A DNA stretch of 64,000 bases from Eretmocerus hayati. Its lineage: Eukaryota > Arthropoda > Insecta > Hymenoptera > Aphelinidae. The position numbers and the translations under genes are program-made. The stretch spans positions 79,750,186-79,814,185 of the forward strand of contig CM056743.1 of the NCBI GenBank assembly GCA_029851415.1, read 5' to 3'. This document shows, piece by piece, positions 1 to 12,720 of the stretch. The notes under the pieces were generated by a model. The model made no database searches. It saw nothing but the letters and a program-made list of their open reading frames with translations, and had not been told where the DNA came from. Each line of letters starts with the position of its first letter. Position 1 is the first letter of the stretch.

Positions 1-3000
1 TATTTCAGTATTGGGAATATCGGGATCTCAATAGGCTTCAATCGAGTTCAATACTGATTACAAGCATTGCAGACCTTAGATGATATTTACCTGGATCGAG
101 TTGAATGCTGAATATCAGTATTGAGGACTTGGAATCCTATCTGCCCCAATCGATTCAAGAACTTTTTTTCAGTATGGGAAACATCGGGTTCTCAATCCGC
201 TTCAATCGATCTCAATACTGATTTTAGCATTGCAGACCTTATATGATATTTACCTGAATCGAATTGAATGCTGCATATCAGTATTCACGACTTGGAATCC
301 TGTCTGCCCCAATCGATTCCAGTGCTGTTCTTCAGGATTGGTAACATCAAGATTTCGATCAGCTTCAATCGATTTTAATACTCATTACGAGCATTGCAGA
401 CCTTATATGATATTTACCTCGATCGAGTTGAATGCCGAATATCAGTATTGAGGACTTGAAATCCTATCCGCCCCAATCGATTCCAGTGCTGTTTTTTAGA
501 ATTGGAAACATCGAGATCTCGAACAGCTCCAATCGATTTCAATACCGATTTCGAGCATTGCAGACCTTATATGATATTTACCTCGATCGAGTTGAATGCC
601 GAATATCAGTATTGAGGACTTGAAATCCTATCTGCCCCAATCGATTTCAGCACTATTTTCCGGTATTGGGAACATCGAGATCTCAACCCACTCTGAACGA
701 TCTCAATACGGACTGTGAGTATCGTAGCCCTTATACCCTAATAACCTGAATCGATTTCAGTACTGGCTCTCAGTATTGGGTGGATCGCTATCTCGATACG
801 CTTCAATCGATCTCAATACTGATCCTCAGCATTGCAGACCTTCTATGATATTCATCCGAATTCCATTGAATGCAGGATATCAGTATTGGAGACTTGGAAT
901 CCTATCTGCCCCAATCGATTCCAGTGCTGTTTTTCAGAATTGGGAACATCGAGATCTCGATCAGCATGAATACATTTCAATACTGATTTTCAGCATTGCT
1001 GACCTCATATGATATTTACCTGAATCGAATTGAATTCTGAATATCAGTATTGAGGACTTAGAATCCTATCTGCCCCAATCGATTCCAGCACTGTTTTCCA
1101 GTATTGGGAACATCGAGATCTCAACCCACTTTGATCGATCTCAATACTGACTGTGAGTATCGTAGCCCTTATATCCTAATAACCTGAATCGATTCCAGTA
1201 CTGGCTCTCAGTATTGGGTAGATCGCTATCTCAATACGCTTCAATCGATCTCAATACTGATTCTCAGCATTGCAGAGCTACTATGATATTCACCTGGATT
1301 GCATTGAATGCAGAATATCAGTATTGGAGACTTGGAATCCTATCTGCCCCAATCGATTCCAGTGCTGTTTTCCAGAATTGGAAACATCGAGATCTCGATC
1401 AGCTTGAATCGATTTCAATACTGATTTTCAGCATTGCTGACTTTATATGATATTTACCTGGATCGAGTTGGATGCTGAATATCAGTATTGAGGGATTGGA
1501 GTCCTATCTGCCCCAATCGATTCCAGCACTGTCTTCCAGTATTGGGAACATCGAGATCTCAACCCGATTTGATCGATCTCAATACTGACTGTGAGTATCG
1601 TAGCCCTCATATCCTAATAACCTGAATCGATTCCAGTACTGGCTCTCAGTATTGGGTGGATCGCTATCTCAATACGCTTCAATCGATCTCAATACTGATC
1701 CTCAGCATTGCAGACCTTCTATGATATTCACCCGAATCGCATTGAATGCAGAATATCAGTATTGAAGATTTGGAATCCTATCTGCCCCAATCGATTCCAG
1801 TGCTGTTTTCCAGAATTGGAAACATCGAGATCTCGATCAGCTTGAATCGATTTCAATACTGATTTTCACCATTGCTGACTTTATATGATATTTACCTGAA
1901 TCGAATTGAATGCTGAATATCAGTATTGAGGACTCAGAATCCTATCTGCCACAATCGATCCCAGTACTGTATTTCAGTATTGGGAATATCGGGATCTCAA
2001 TAGGCTTCAATCGATTTCAATACTGATTACAAGCATTGCAGACCTTAGATGATATTCACCTGGATCGAGTTGAATGCTGAATATCAGTATTGAGGACTTG
2101 GAATCCTATCTGCCCCAATCGATTCGAGAACTTTTCTTCAGTATGGGAAACATCGGGTTCTCAATCCGCTTCAATCGATCTCAATACTGATTTTAGCATT
2201 GCAGACCTTATATGATATTTACCTGAATCGAATTGAATGCTGCATATCAGTATTCACGACTTGGAATCCTGTCTGCCCCAATCGATCCCAGTGCTGTTCT
2301 TCAGGATTGGTAACATCAAGATTTCGATCAGCTTCAATCGATTTTAATACTGATTACGAGCATTGCAGACCTTATATGATATTTACCTCGATCGAGTTGA
2401 ATGCCGAATATCAGTATTGAGGACTTGAAATCCTATCCGCCCCAATCGATTCCAGTGCTGTTTTTTAGAATTGGAAACATCGAGATCTCGAACAGCTCCA
2501 ATCGATTTCAATACCGATTTCGAGCATTGCAGACCTTATATGATATTTACCTCGATCGAGTTGAATGCCGAATATCAGTATTGAGGACTTGAAATCCTAT
2601 CTGCCCCAATCGATTTCAGCACTATTTTCCAGTATTGGGAACATCGAGATCTCAACCCACTCTGAACGATCTCAATACGGACTGTGAGTATCGTAGCCCT
2701 TATACCCTAATAACCTGAATCGATTTCAGTACTGGCTCTCAGTATTGGGTGGATCGCTATCTCGATACGCTCCAATCGATCTCAATACTGATCCTCAGCA
2801 TTGCAGACCTTCTTTGATATTCATCCGAATTCCATTGAATGCAGGATATCAGTATTGGAGACTTGGAATCCTATCTGCCCCAATCGATTCCAGTGCTGTT
2901 TTTCAGAATTGGGAACACCGAGATCTTGATCAGCTTGAATAGATTTCAATACTGATTTTCAGCATTGCTGACCTCATATGATATTTACCTGAATCGAATT

Positions 3001-3328
3001 GAATTCTGAATATCAGTATTGAGAACTTAGAATCCTATTTGCCCCAATTGATTCCAGCACTGTTTTCCAGTATTGGGAACATCGAGATCTCAACCCACTT
3101 TGATCGATCTCAATACTGACTGTGAGTATCGTAGCCCTTATATCCTAATAACCTGAATCGATTCCAGTACTGGCTCTCAGTATTGGGTAGATCGCTATCT
3201 CAATACGCTTCAATCGATCTCAATACTGATTCTCAGCATTGCAGAGCTACTATGATATTTACCTGGATTGCATTGAATGCAGAATATCAGTATTGGAGAC
3301 TTGGAATCCTATCTGCCCCAATCGATTG
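1..3328. repeat. Satellite array with 1969 bp higher-order repeat
   Basis: The tract is built of ~54 bp sub-units, most starting with AATCGAT and carrying a CAATACTG...CAGTATTG dyad. A higher-order period of exactly 1969 bp is visible: positions 1-1330 recur at 1970-3300 with only scattered substitutions. A 438 bp internal period also occurs (776 versus 1214). The array runs off the left edge of the window and stops abruptly near 3328 at a TG-rich tract. Short open frames here repeat with the satellite period and are not genes. Confidence 0.93.
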
Positions 3329-3676
3329 GGGTGCGTGTTTGTATGAACGGCTGTGTGGACGTACGTGTGTGTTTAAGTGTATGTGTGTGTATATATGTGT
3401 GTGAGTGCAATGGAAGGAAAAATTGATAGATTCTCAAATGACTGTGCAATCTAGGATAAATGTGTACGAGGAATTATAACAGAATGGATTATAAAATATA
3501 TTTGAGATGTCCTTTATGCCATAAATTAATGGTGTTGTATTGATGAATAACTCACGTGTGTTCGACTGTAGACATTGAAGTATGAGTGTGTGTGTGCCTG
3601 CGTGTGTGTGTGTGTGTGCGTGTGTTTATGCGAATGTGTATGTCGGAAGAACGTGGAAATTCGGAGTTTAATTTAG
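3329..3676. repeat. TG-rich microsatellite and unassigned sequence
   Basis: Imperfect (TG)n runs at about 3331-3410 and 3585-3640 flank AT-rich sequence in which I see no gene. This is the junction between the satellite and the nested transposon block. Confidence 0.7.
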
Positions 3677-3782
3677 TACCAGCGTAATGCCTCGCGTTGC
3701 TCGGCCTGTAAGGGTTCCCGAAAGGCGTATTAGGTTCTCAAAATGCTCTTTCAAATCAAATGAAAATATGTTCTGTACCCTT

Positions 3783-4106
3783 TGTTGAGGTTGCTCTACT
3801 TGGATGCGGTACAACGACGACGAGAAAGCTAGTTCAACTCTCCGCCACTGCCTGTCTGTGGTGCTGGGATTCGCGCAACCGAAATTCTCTCTCGCACTCA
3901 CTCTCTTGAGTCAGTCGTGTGCCACTTATGCTACAGTGCACTTGTTACTCTTGACGTGTATTGACCTGTGCCTTTCCATATCTAGAAGAACAGGTTCTAC
4001 ATATAGATCACAATTAATCCTGAAGAAACCTTTTCTTACGTGATCCGCGAGGACGATTCCTTAGCATCCCGGCCTGTTCCTCGAGTCAATCCGGTACACT
4101 CCTACA
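3783..4106 (+). repeat. 5' LTR of element A
   Basis: 324 bp, TG...CA ends, direct copy of 20105-20424. It contains one TAGAAG hexamer, which the other LTR shares. Confidence 0.92.
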
Positions 4107-4121
4107 GGTTATGGCCCCACC
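4107..4121 (+). promoter_or_regulatory. Primer binding site of element A
   Basis: GGTTATGGCCCC directly follows the LTR. It closely resembles GGTTATGGGCCCAG in the young copia element at 32854. That sequence is complementary to the anticodon region of initiator tRNA-Met, the half-tRNA primer known for insect copia. I infer that element A uses the same primer class. Confidence 0.75.
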
Positions 4122-6767
4122 ACCCAGTCCAGGTTCTCGTCATGGGAAACCTGCACGCCACTCGAGGTCGACAGCTCGGAGAGCGTATCGCCACGATCGC
4201 CCGAGGATGCAGAGCGAGGGGAAGCTCCGTGGATTACAAATTATATGATGAGTGAAAAGTGCGGGTGTACCGCTGCGTCTCGACAAGTGAAGGCTTTCGA
4301 AACTTAAGCACGTCTCAAAATGTGAAGTGAATGTGCATCGTTACCTGCATTACTAGAAGCAGACGCGCATCAAATCGAGCGCACGTTGAGATGTGCCCAC
4401 CAGAGTTATACACCTAGAAGATGATACTCAACGAGAGCATCGTGCTTAGAAGATGAGGCTCACTAGAGAAATATACATAGAAGTTGAATAAGTGAGCAGC
4501 AACAGGTGCGAGCGTGATCACGTGTTTCCGAGAATCGGCAGCGGGGAGCCGACGCAAATACGAAAAATATCCGGAGGGAGAGCCAGCGCAGGTGCGCGCG
4601 CACAGGTGGCTGTTGGCTTCTTCTTTGTGTGCGATGTTCAAGTTGAGACCGGCGGACACATATCTTGTCAACAGAGTCGGTGATCGGTGCGTGATTCAGT
4701 TACTGCAGACACCACACTCCGTTCCTCAACAAAAATGGCGCGTGTGTGTTACAGAGGCTATTCACGAAGCGACCTCAGTTAGGCTTGTGCGTGATGTGTA
4801 TACATCAGCCGGGCGCTGAATGTTATAATTAGATGTTGCCTAAAGTTCAGAAGTGAAATCTAACTTGTGGATATGATTTGATTAGTGCATGCAGAGCGTG
4901 CATCAGTCGGACATCGAATCGAAATCTCTAGAAGTCGAGTCTATTCGAAACTCAATAAAACGCGGGAAAAGCTTCTCGACCGTGCACGCGGTGCGCGCAT
5001 TGGTGAAACAAGTTGTGTAGTTCTTTTTCACTTGATATTAGAAGAACAAAATGACAGTTACCAGGATGATTCAGTCAAAGTGCATCGACGTTCGTGCAAC
5101 TAAGATTTCTCATCCGTGTATTCATTTTCTGGTTGTGTGCGGACTGTGTGCGTGTGCGATCGCCCCTCTTTCACAACATTGGCTTAATCGAATTAGGTTG
5201 GCTACAATGGGAGGGAGCACGCATGCAGCAAGTACTCTTTCTGAAAGGTTATGCACTAAGTTTCAAACGATCTCTACTGAGTTGTGCTAGTAGAGCAAAG
5301 TTTGAGCTATTTTCCTCGAACCACGACACTTGAAGGTTTCAGAGATTTGGCTATCGCCAAGGAGGTGGACTGTTTGCTGGAAGTACGCACACCCTTCCAT
5401 CTAGAAGAGAAACTCCCATTCACATGAGAGAATATCACGCCAAAGATGTGGTCGATCTTGGCATCGACATCACAGGAACTCTCTGTTTTTCTGTCCAGTC
5501 GTGCGTTCAAAGGTAACTCAAGGTCATGCAAAAATTGTTTACCGAATGAAGATTGAAATTAGATGAAAATCCAGATCTGGTATTCTCAAATTGATGGAAG
5601 ATTGAAGTGAGAATAAAATTAGAAGTTGGAAGTAGATTCAATGTTCGAAACAATTTTTCTTAGGAGTTCAGAAGTTTAGAAGCGTAGAAGTTTAGAAGCA
5701 TAGGAGTTTAGGAGCATGAGAATTTAGAAGCATAGAAATTCAGGCTTGGACAGATTAGTTGAATGAACTCCTTGAATAATCTCAGACGGATGTTTCAAGA
5801 CCAAAAGGTTCATCATCGAGACCTCATAGGATACTCCGCAGAGATTGGGGGATAGAGAGATGGAGTTTACCCTAAACACTGGGAGCTAGAAAGCAACGCA
5901 TAAAAATGCAGAGTCGACAGGATCAGAAGACGGCATTGAGAGTCCCGAAGTGGTTCACTGAACCTTGGCTACTCAGGAGTCTCAGAAGGCAAGAGCTAGA
6001 AGTCAAATCTGAGAAGTAAAATTTAGAGTCGACAAAAATAGAAGACGATATTTAGAGTCTCGAAGTGTTTGACTCGACCTTGGCTACTCAGGAGCCTCAG
6101 AGTGCAAGAACTAGGAGTCGAATTTGACGAGTAAGATTTAGAGTCGACAAAATTAGAAGACGGCGTTTAGAGACTCGAAGTGGTTCACTCGACCTCGGCT
6201 ACTCAGGAGTCTCAGAGTGCAAGGACTAGAAGATAAATTTGAGGAGTGAAATTTCAATGGTTTGCTCTAATACCGAAAGGTGTGCCTCTTGATTGAAACG
6301 GAAAAGCTGCCGTTCATAGAAAGTAGAAGTACCAAGTGAGTTAGAAGAGTGAACAGCGTACATGAAAATCATGCAGTTAAAATAACCTCGAAGAAGATGT
6401 AGTACGGTGGAGACTCGCGCTGAGCCATTCGGAATGATTCCACTTCCTTAGAGGAATATTCTTTTCTAAGAGGAGGAGAGAGATCCTATGGTGTTTATCG
6501 ATCTCCACTGCTGTGCAGGGCTATTCGATTTTCATCAATTCAAGAATAGAAGTTGAATATCTGACACGAGAATTTGGAATCTTGTTTTCTAGAGTTAGAA
6601 GCGCCAACCTCGTCGGTTTGAAAATCTTATCAGAACGATCACCTTTGAATATGTTCGGAAACTGACTAGAAATAGTTTTCGAACTCCGTGAATGGTGTAG
6701 AGGATGAATGATGGGAATGAAATCCAGAAGTCAAGCCCTAGAAGATGCACACCGTATTAGTTGATGT
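4122..6767 (+). other. Element A interior, left part: no ORF, TAGAAG-rich
   Basis: No reading frame over about 100 codons shows a known motif. The hexamer TAGAAG occurs about 21 times on the plus strand between 4354 and 6750 (for example 4354, 4415, 4447, 4478, 4929, 5039, 5402), usually as NTAGAAGN. I saw essentially none of its reverse complement. Chance would give roughly one per strand. Its role is unknown. Confidence 0.7.
5911..6255 (+). repeat. 115 bp tandem repeat in element A
   Basis: Three imperfect copies start with GAGTCGAC at 5911, 6026 and 6141. Each carries a GACTCGACC/GGCTACTCAGGAG block and ends near a TAGAAG or TAGGAG hexamer. The repeat explains only a few of the TAGAAG hexamers. 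Confidence 0.85.
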
Positions 6768-6971
6768 ACAGTACCTTCCAAAACTAATGGATCATGCATG
6801 ATCTCACTAAATTCATGATAACTTCGAATTTCTTCATTGTATGGAAATTTTGAAGAAAGGATCTTGAGGATCACAAAAAATCTATCGATTTATGTGTTTG
6901 AAATATTTTTCAAGTGCTTTTTAAGTGCCCGTAATCGACATTGAAAATCTAAAAAAATTCTTCTCCAGAGG

Positions 6972-7321
6972 TGTTTTCGCCAGTGTTGGGTTTTGGATTC
7001 AGGGTGCATTGTGACGAGAGGAATGCGAATTGATGATTTCAACGAACACTAATATATTGAGCATTAACTTGATAAATGCTCGAGGTGGTGGAGAGTGTGC
7101 GTACTGTTCGCGATCCACAAGAAGACTGACTGAACCGGAGCAGAGCATGAGGCCTATAGCTGAGCGGCTGAATGTCTATAGATATACTGCAGTCGGTTCT
7201 ACTGCCGGTTGAGCGTATCTACTGTCAGTTGAGCGTGTAATGCCACTTGACGGCTGAGCTTATGTGTGCGTGGATGTATATGTGATGTCGCGGACATTAT
7301 TTGATCGGTGTTACATGAACA
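6972..7321 (-). repeat. 3' LTR of BEL-like element
   Basis: On the minus strand it runs TGTTCATG...GGCGAAAACA. It is a direct copy of 16931-17280. A truncated third relative lies at 22484-22698. Confidence 0.92.
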
Positions 7322-7335
7322 TTCTCCCACCTCGA
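7322..7335 (-). promoter_or_regulatory. Polypurine tract of BEL-like element
   Basis: The minus strand reads CGAGGTGGGAGAA immediately before the LTR start, as expected for plus-strand priming. Confidence 0.65.
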
Positions 7336-7501
7336 GAGAAAAATATATTGCATTGAAATAAACAAAGGATTTCATAAAAGTGTGGAAAACATAAAGGTTC
7401 ACTCGTAGTGAAATATATATAGTCATTATTCAATTACACCTAGAGAAAATAATCACTGGTTTGAAAAATAGAAAATCAAAAATTGATCATCAGAGTAGAT
7501 A

Positions 7502-10500
7502 CAGTCTGATTCATTAAGTGTGTACATGCCATAACCGGGATGTGGGAGAAAATTTGTATTTTCAAACGAGTTAGTTGTAAAAATTCGTAATAGCTGTCGG
7601 AATTTGTAACTTTTGATAGAAATATGATTCTTAATCATTACATGTGAAATGTTTGAAAGCGGGTGCCAACTTCACACGCGTAATGTTTTACCTTCCAACC
7701 ATCACATAACAAACACGTGTTTATTATGTAATGATTATTGTTTCGCCATGAAGGTTATGTGTTGAATTTGCGCGTAGTGTTGTGATTCGTGCAGTTTCTT
7801 CACATATAATGATTCTCGTTCCGTTTTTTGGCTCTCTCTTCTCGTAATCTTCTCGCGGAGCCCCGCGAGAAGAAGAGTGTAATAACGCCATCTCACAGAA
7901 CAAGGGGTCATTACAATGTGTTACGCACACAAAAGCACAACTTCCACACCAATACGGGTGCCTCTACATACGTGTGGAAGTTGTGCGTTAGTAGCGGAGA
8001 GTCGTGAGAGCGGGTAGAGGGCTGTATACTGAGCAGCGAGAGGGTTACTGAGACTCATTTTTTGCTTTTTCTGAAGATGATAGTTTGATTTCGTGACTGC
8101 CAATTTTTTATCAACATTCCCATTCAATTGCACATTTTCTCCATCCTATTTTCACCAAATGTCCTTGTATCTAAAAACTGGTTAGACCTTTTCCTTCCTC
8201 TCTCCGAGATCTATCGATTGGAGATGATGCTTTTTCTCCAGGAAGCATCCCAAACCTGAGATAAACTAATCTTTGAGGCCCTTTGTCCGTGTGTGCGTGT
8301 GTTGTTTTGTTGCTTCAACGCTTTCTCTTTTATACTCGATCTGATCAACTTTTGCTCTTCTATGAGTTGTAGAGTATCACTCAGGGGAGAGCCCAGTGAT
8401 TTGGCATCTCTTCCCTTCCAGTGTCATACAATCTAGAGGCTTTTTGAGCAAGAATTGCTCGAATCTCTGGTTTTAAAACCCAATCGTGAGAATTCAATCT
8501 TATCAAATTTAATAATTCAATTAGTATTTGAGTTTGAAAATTTGAGAAATTAAATTTAATGAGTCAATTTTTCAGTTCGTTTTAACGCACTTAGAATTGT
8601 CGTTCATTAGCATGGAAGTCTAGATCACTCGCTTTAAACTACGTCGACGCGTTACGTGCATAAGATGCTAGTGATATGGTTTTTTAGAAAATTCGTAGAT
8701 CGATGACCGAATTCTGTGAGACCACATACATGTCCGATTGGAATTTCAAATTTTGACCGAGGATTTTTTTTTCACAATTTGATATAATTTTCCGACACGC
8801 GAATTAGCGTTCGCAAATCCAAATCACTTCAGTAGCGTACGCGAACGCTCATGGTCTGGTTATCACACACAATTTCAGAAGGAGGGGGTCTATCCGCTGA
8901 TGTCCGTATAAGATTCCGTCATTCTTTCCAGAACGTACGCAGATATCCATGGTATGGGGAACATGCGTGACTTCGCGTAGGCGAATCTGCATTTCTTGTA
9001 GCGTACGCGAGAATCCATCATTAGTTAGTAATGCGAGAATTTCAGGAAAATCCCTCTCATCTTTGGATTTGCGTACGCGAAACGCATAACATTCACTTGG
9101 GTAGCGTACGCGAATGCTCATGGTCTAGTGATCATTCGCAAATACCAGGAGGAGTTGCCACATTCGCTCATACAAGTGAGCGAATTTATTATCCGGTTCC
9201 TGGGAGCTTGGGCGGATACCATTGATTCAATAGCCACACGCGTGATTCAGTCGGAGTACTCCATGCATTCACGCACGTTAATCTGCACCCCTAGTAGCGT
9301 ACGCAAATATCCCTAGTTGGTTGGTCACGTGAAATGTTCAGGAGGAGTCCATTATTCTGCGTATTCGCGTACGCGAATATGCGAATACCATTCGCTTGGG
9401 TAGCGTACGTGAATGATCATGGTTTGGTGGTCACACATTCAAGAGGAGGTGCACCCCTAATTTGCAAGGCTGGTCTGAAAAATCATGGCGTGTTGGAGAT
9501 TCTGATTTATGAGTATTTTTTCGATCTAAAAACGATGTCTTAGTCACATTTTCGGGAATATAATACGTTATCCATATGTATTTCCGGGTTCGCGTACAAT
9601 TGGCTAGATCACCGAACCCATACGATATTGCGTCCAAAACCACAGAAAGCACACCAGAAAAAATCTGCAGACCGATTCATCGATTTCTGTCAGACCGTAT
9701 ACATTTTTTCCCGCCAAAATTCTAAATTTTCTCGTTAAAATGCCTCGCAACTCGAGAAATATCGATTATTTCGAAAAACAACGGAAAAACCCTTCTGTTT
9801 CGATCGGAAAATTACATCAAATTGTGACACAAAAATCCTCGGTCAAAATTTGAAATTCCAACCGGACATGTATGTGGTCTCACAGAATTCGGTCATCGAT
9901 CTACGAATTTTCTAAAAACCCATATCACTAGCATTTTATGCACGTAACGCGTCGACGTAGTTCAAAGCGAGTGATCTAGACTTCCATGCTAATGAACGAC
10001 AATTCCAAGTGCGTTAAAACGAACGGAAAAATTGACTCATTCAATTTAAATTCTCAAATTTGCAAACTTAAATACTAATTGAATTATCAAATTTGATAAG
10101 ATTGATTTCTCACGATTGGGTTTTAAAACCAGAGATTCGAGCAATTCTTGATCAAAAAGCCTCTAGATCGTATGACACTGGGAGGGAAGAGATGCCAAAT
10201 CACTGGGCTCTCCCCTGAGTGATACTCTACAACTCATAGGAGAGCAAAAGTTGATCAGATCGAGTATAAAAGAGAAAGCGTCGAAGCAACAAAACAACAC
10301 ACACACACACACACGGACAAAGGGCCTCAAAGATTAGTTCATCTCAGGTTTGGGATGCTTCCTGGAGAAAAAGCATTATCTCCAATCGATAGATCTTGGC
10401 CAGAGGAAGGAAGAGGTCTAACCAGTTTTTAGATACAAGGACATTTGGTGCAAATAGGACGGAGGAAATGTGCAATTGAATGGGAATGTTGATAAAAAAT

Positions 10501-11101
10501 TGGCAGTCACGAAATCAAACTATTATCTTCAGAAAAAGCAAACAATGAGTATCAGTAACCCTTTCGCTGCTCAGTATACAGCCCTCTACCCGCTCTCACG
10601 ACTCTCTACTACTAACGCACAACTTCCACACGTATGTAGAGGCACCCGTATTGGTGTGGAAGTTGTGCTTTTGTGTGCGTTACACATTGTTATGACCCCT
10701 TGTTCTGTGAGATGGCGTTATTACACTCTTCTTCTCGCGGGGCTCCGCGGTAAGATTACGAGAAGAGAGAGCCAAAAAACGGAACGAGAATCTTTATATG
10801 TGAAGAAACTGCACGAATCACAACACTACGCGCAAATTCAACACATAACCTTCATGGCGAAACAATAATCATTACATAATAAACACGTGTTTGTTATGTG
10901 ATGGTTGGAAGGTGAAACATTACGCGTGTGAAGTTGGCACCCGCTTTCAAACATTTCACATGTAATCATTAAGAATCATATTTCTATCAAAAGTTACAAA
11001 TTCCGACAGCTATCACGAATTTTTACAACTAACTCGTTTGAAAATACAAATTTTTTCCCACATCCCGGTTATGGCATGTACACACTTAATGAATCAGACT
11101 G
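7502..11101. mobile_element. F2: 3.6 kb foldback element with ~1.3 kb arms
   Basis: The arms at about 7502-8830 and 9800-11101 are inverted copies. The ends read CAGTCTGATTCATTAAG inward on both sides, with flanking TA at 7500-7501 and 11102-11103. The centre (about 8830-9440) holds a degenerate repeat around the palindrome CGCGTACGCG with GCTCATGGT and GTGATCA-like neighbours. The right arm carries an (AC)n run near 10300. There is no transposase frame; short frames mirror each other in the arms. It disrupts the 3' part of the BEL element. A diverged relative lies at 20630-22340. Confidence 0.87.
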
Positions 11102-11130
11102 TATTCGATTCCTCGTTGACTTAGTACACT

Positions 11131-11559
11131 TCACTTCTGAATCACTCGGAAGCACATTTCACTCATCTTCTTCTGTCGGCTGCAATAGTCTTGACGATTG
11201 AGTGTAACTGCGTTCTTGAAGTAATGTAGAAGTTGATGTGAACAACATATGATGATTGACATATCCAGCCAGGGGCAATCTTGATCATACCGTTGTTGCT
11301 TGAGCCCACTGTTCCAAGGTTGTGGGACAATTTGAGCAATAATTTTCCAGCAACAAAGAGTTAATATCTTGTCGCCAGTACTCATGTTTTCGATGGGCAA
11401 GGCAGGTGATTTGCCTGATATACTGATATGAGCTGGTATTCGGGCATTTGAATCAGAGAGACCATCACTGGGGGGTACGAGAGACCTGGAGTTGATACAT
11501 GTCTCTGCTTGGTCGAGGACTGTTGTAAATTCCTCCAAGGTGAGTATTACTTCTCTCAC
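11131..11559 (-). pseudogene. BEL/Pao integrase C-terminal relic
   Basis: The minus-strand reading contains LTLEEFTTVLDQAE followed by CINSRSLVP and a PAHISI-like segment. This corresponds to the BEL/Pao integrase signature (a TLEE-type helix, then a NSRPL-type motif, then a T-P-x-H-F-L-I-like motif). The family match rests on that motif order. No catalytic DDE core is visible, and the reading degenerates after about 60 residues, so this is a fragment of pol. Its position toward the element's 3' end agrees with integrase being last in BEL/Pao pol. It was cut off from the LTR by foldback F2. Confidence 0.72.
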
Positions 11560-12122
11560 TACCCTCTTTAGTCGATGTTTTACTGTCCTAACCCCTGGTT
11601 CCTAAATTCCTTCAATATAAGGTACGGCGTGTAGATGAGGACACAAATCCGTAACCAATCTACTACGGGAGATGAAATTAGGATCAAATAAATCTTCATA
11701 AATACGAAATCCAGACACTTCTGGCTTCTGAGTAAGATGTAATATACGTGTAACGATGCCTGTGCGATTCGGAAGAATCTTGAAAAAGTAAACACATTTA
11801 TGCCTATTTCTCGACGAGATTTGTTTACTAGGAAAAACTTCGCGCTCGCATGGAGAACGGGCGAGAATCTCATCAGCTTCAGCTCTAGTGTCATAGACAC
11901 ATGGGCCTATCATCATCAGCCGATTCGAGTTCGACTCGATATTCAGTTCCAATATCGAATGGAACGAAATTTCAAAAATGGATGAGTACTGCGCGCGCTG
12001 ATCCATGATTGCTTGAATCTCATGTGTAGAATCATGCATAGATTCAGCTAGAATCAGACTGGCAGGAATCAAAGCCTCATCACAATCAGTATCTCTATTT
12101 AGAATCATAATATTCACATAGT
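11560..12122 (-). other. BEL interior, unassigned open frames
   Basis: Two overlapping minus-strand frames (about 106 and 179 codons, one reaching 12141) occur between the integrase relic and the 132 bp repeats. I recognise no pol motif in either. Their place in the element suggests degraded pol or captured sequence. Confidence 0.3.
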
Positions 12123-12716
12123 TCAACTCCAATAGCAGCATTGATGCTGATTTGGTGGGCGATTGAAAAGGATGAATAGACTTTGGCGCATGTTCAGGTA
12201 TATTTGAACTGTTTGAGTCACCGTTGTCATAAATAATAGGATAATGCCTGCAACTGCAGATATTGCATAGTCCTTCATTCGTATACTTTGAAAGAAGATG
12301 CTCAAATGACAGACCAGTGAGGCATCTATCGAGTGGATTACTGTTTGAGTCACCGTTGTCATAAATAATAGGATAATGCCTGCAACTGCAGATATTGCAT
12401 AGTCCTTCATTCGTATACTTTGAAAGAAGATGCTCAAATGACAGACCAGTGAGTCATCTATCGAGTGGATTACTGTTTGAGTCACCGTTGTCATAAATAA
12501 TAGGATAATGCCTTTAACTGCAGATATTGCATAGTCCTTCATTCGTATACTTTGAAAGAAGATGCTCAAATGACAGACCAGTGAGGCATCTATCGAGTGG
12601 ATTGCTAAGGTTTCCTTCATCGGGCACTGGTTTGGCCTCAAGGGTATTGCGAGGTAGCGGAAGCTGACAACCCTCGTCAATCGAGCAAGAAAACTGAAGA
12701 ATAGATTGGTTAGCAC
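12123..12716 (-). pseudogene. BEL interior frame with three 132 bp tandem repeats
   Basis: A 197-codon minus-strand frame includes three nearly identical 44-residue units (starting IHSIDASLVCHLS). At DNA level the period is 132 bp, with GTTTGAGTCACC at 12211, 12343 and 12475. The unit length is a multiple of three, so the duplications kept the frame open. The unit ends in a hydrophobic stretch (GIILLFMTTV). I do not recognise the protein. The near-identity of the units suggests recent tandem amplification rather than selection. Confidence 0.45.
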
Positions 12717-12720
12717 ATAT

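Noticed and set aside
1..3328. CRISPR-like regular repeats
   Set aside because: The repeats and spacers are all variants of the same unit, with variable spacing and eukaryotic context; this is satellite DNA.
230..3404. Series of 60-80 codon frames in the satellite (also 47336-48388, 51278-51712 and 52058-55642)
   Set aside because: They recur with the satellite periods and differ only as the repeat does. There is no domain, and they exist because the unit happens to lack stops.
7721..10868. Frames of 70-132 codons in F2
   Set aside because: The same frames appear in both inverted arms, mixed with hairpin sequence, and match no transposase motif.
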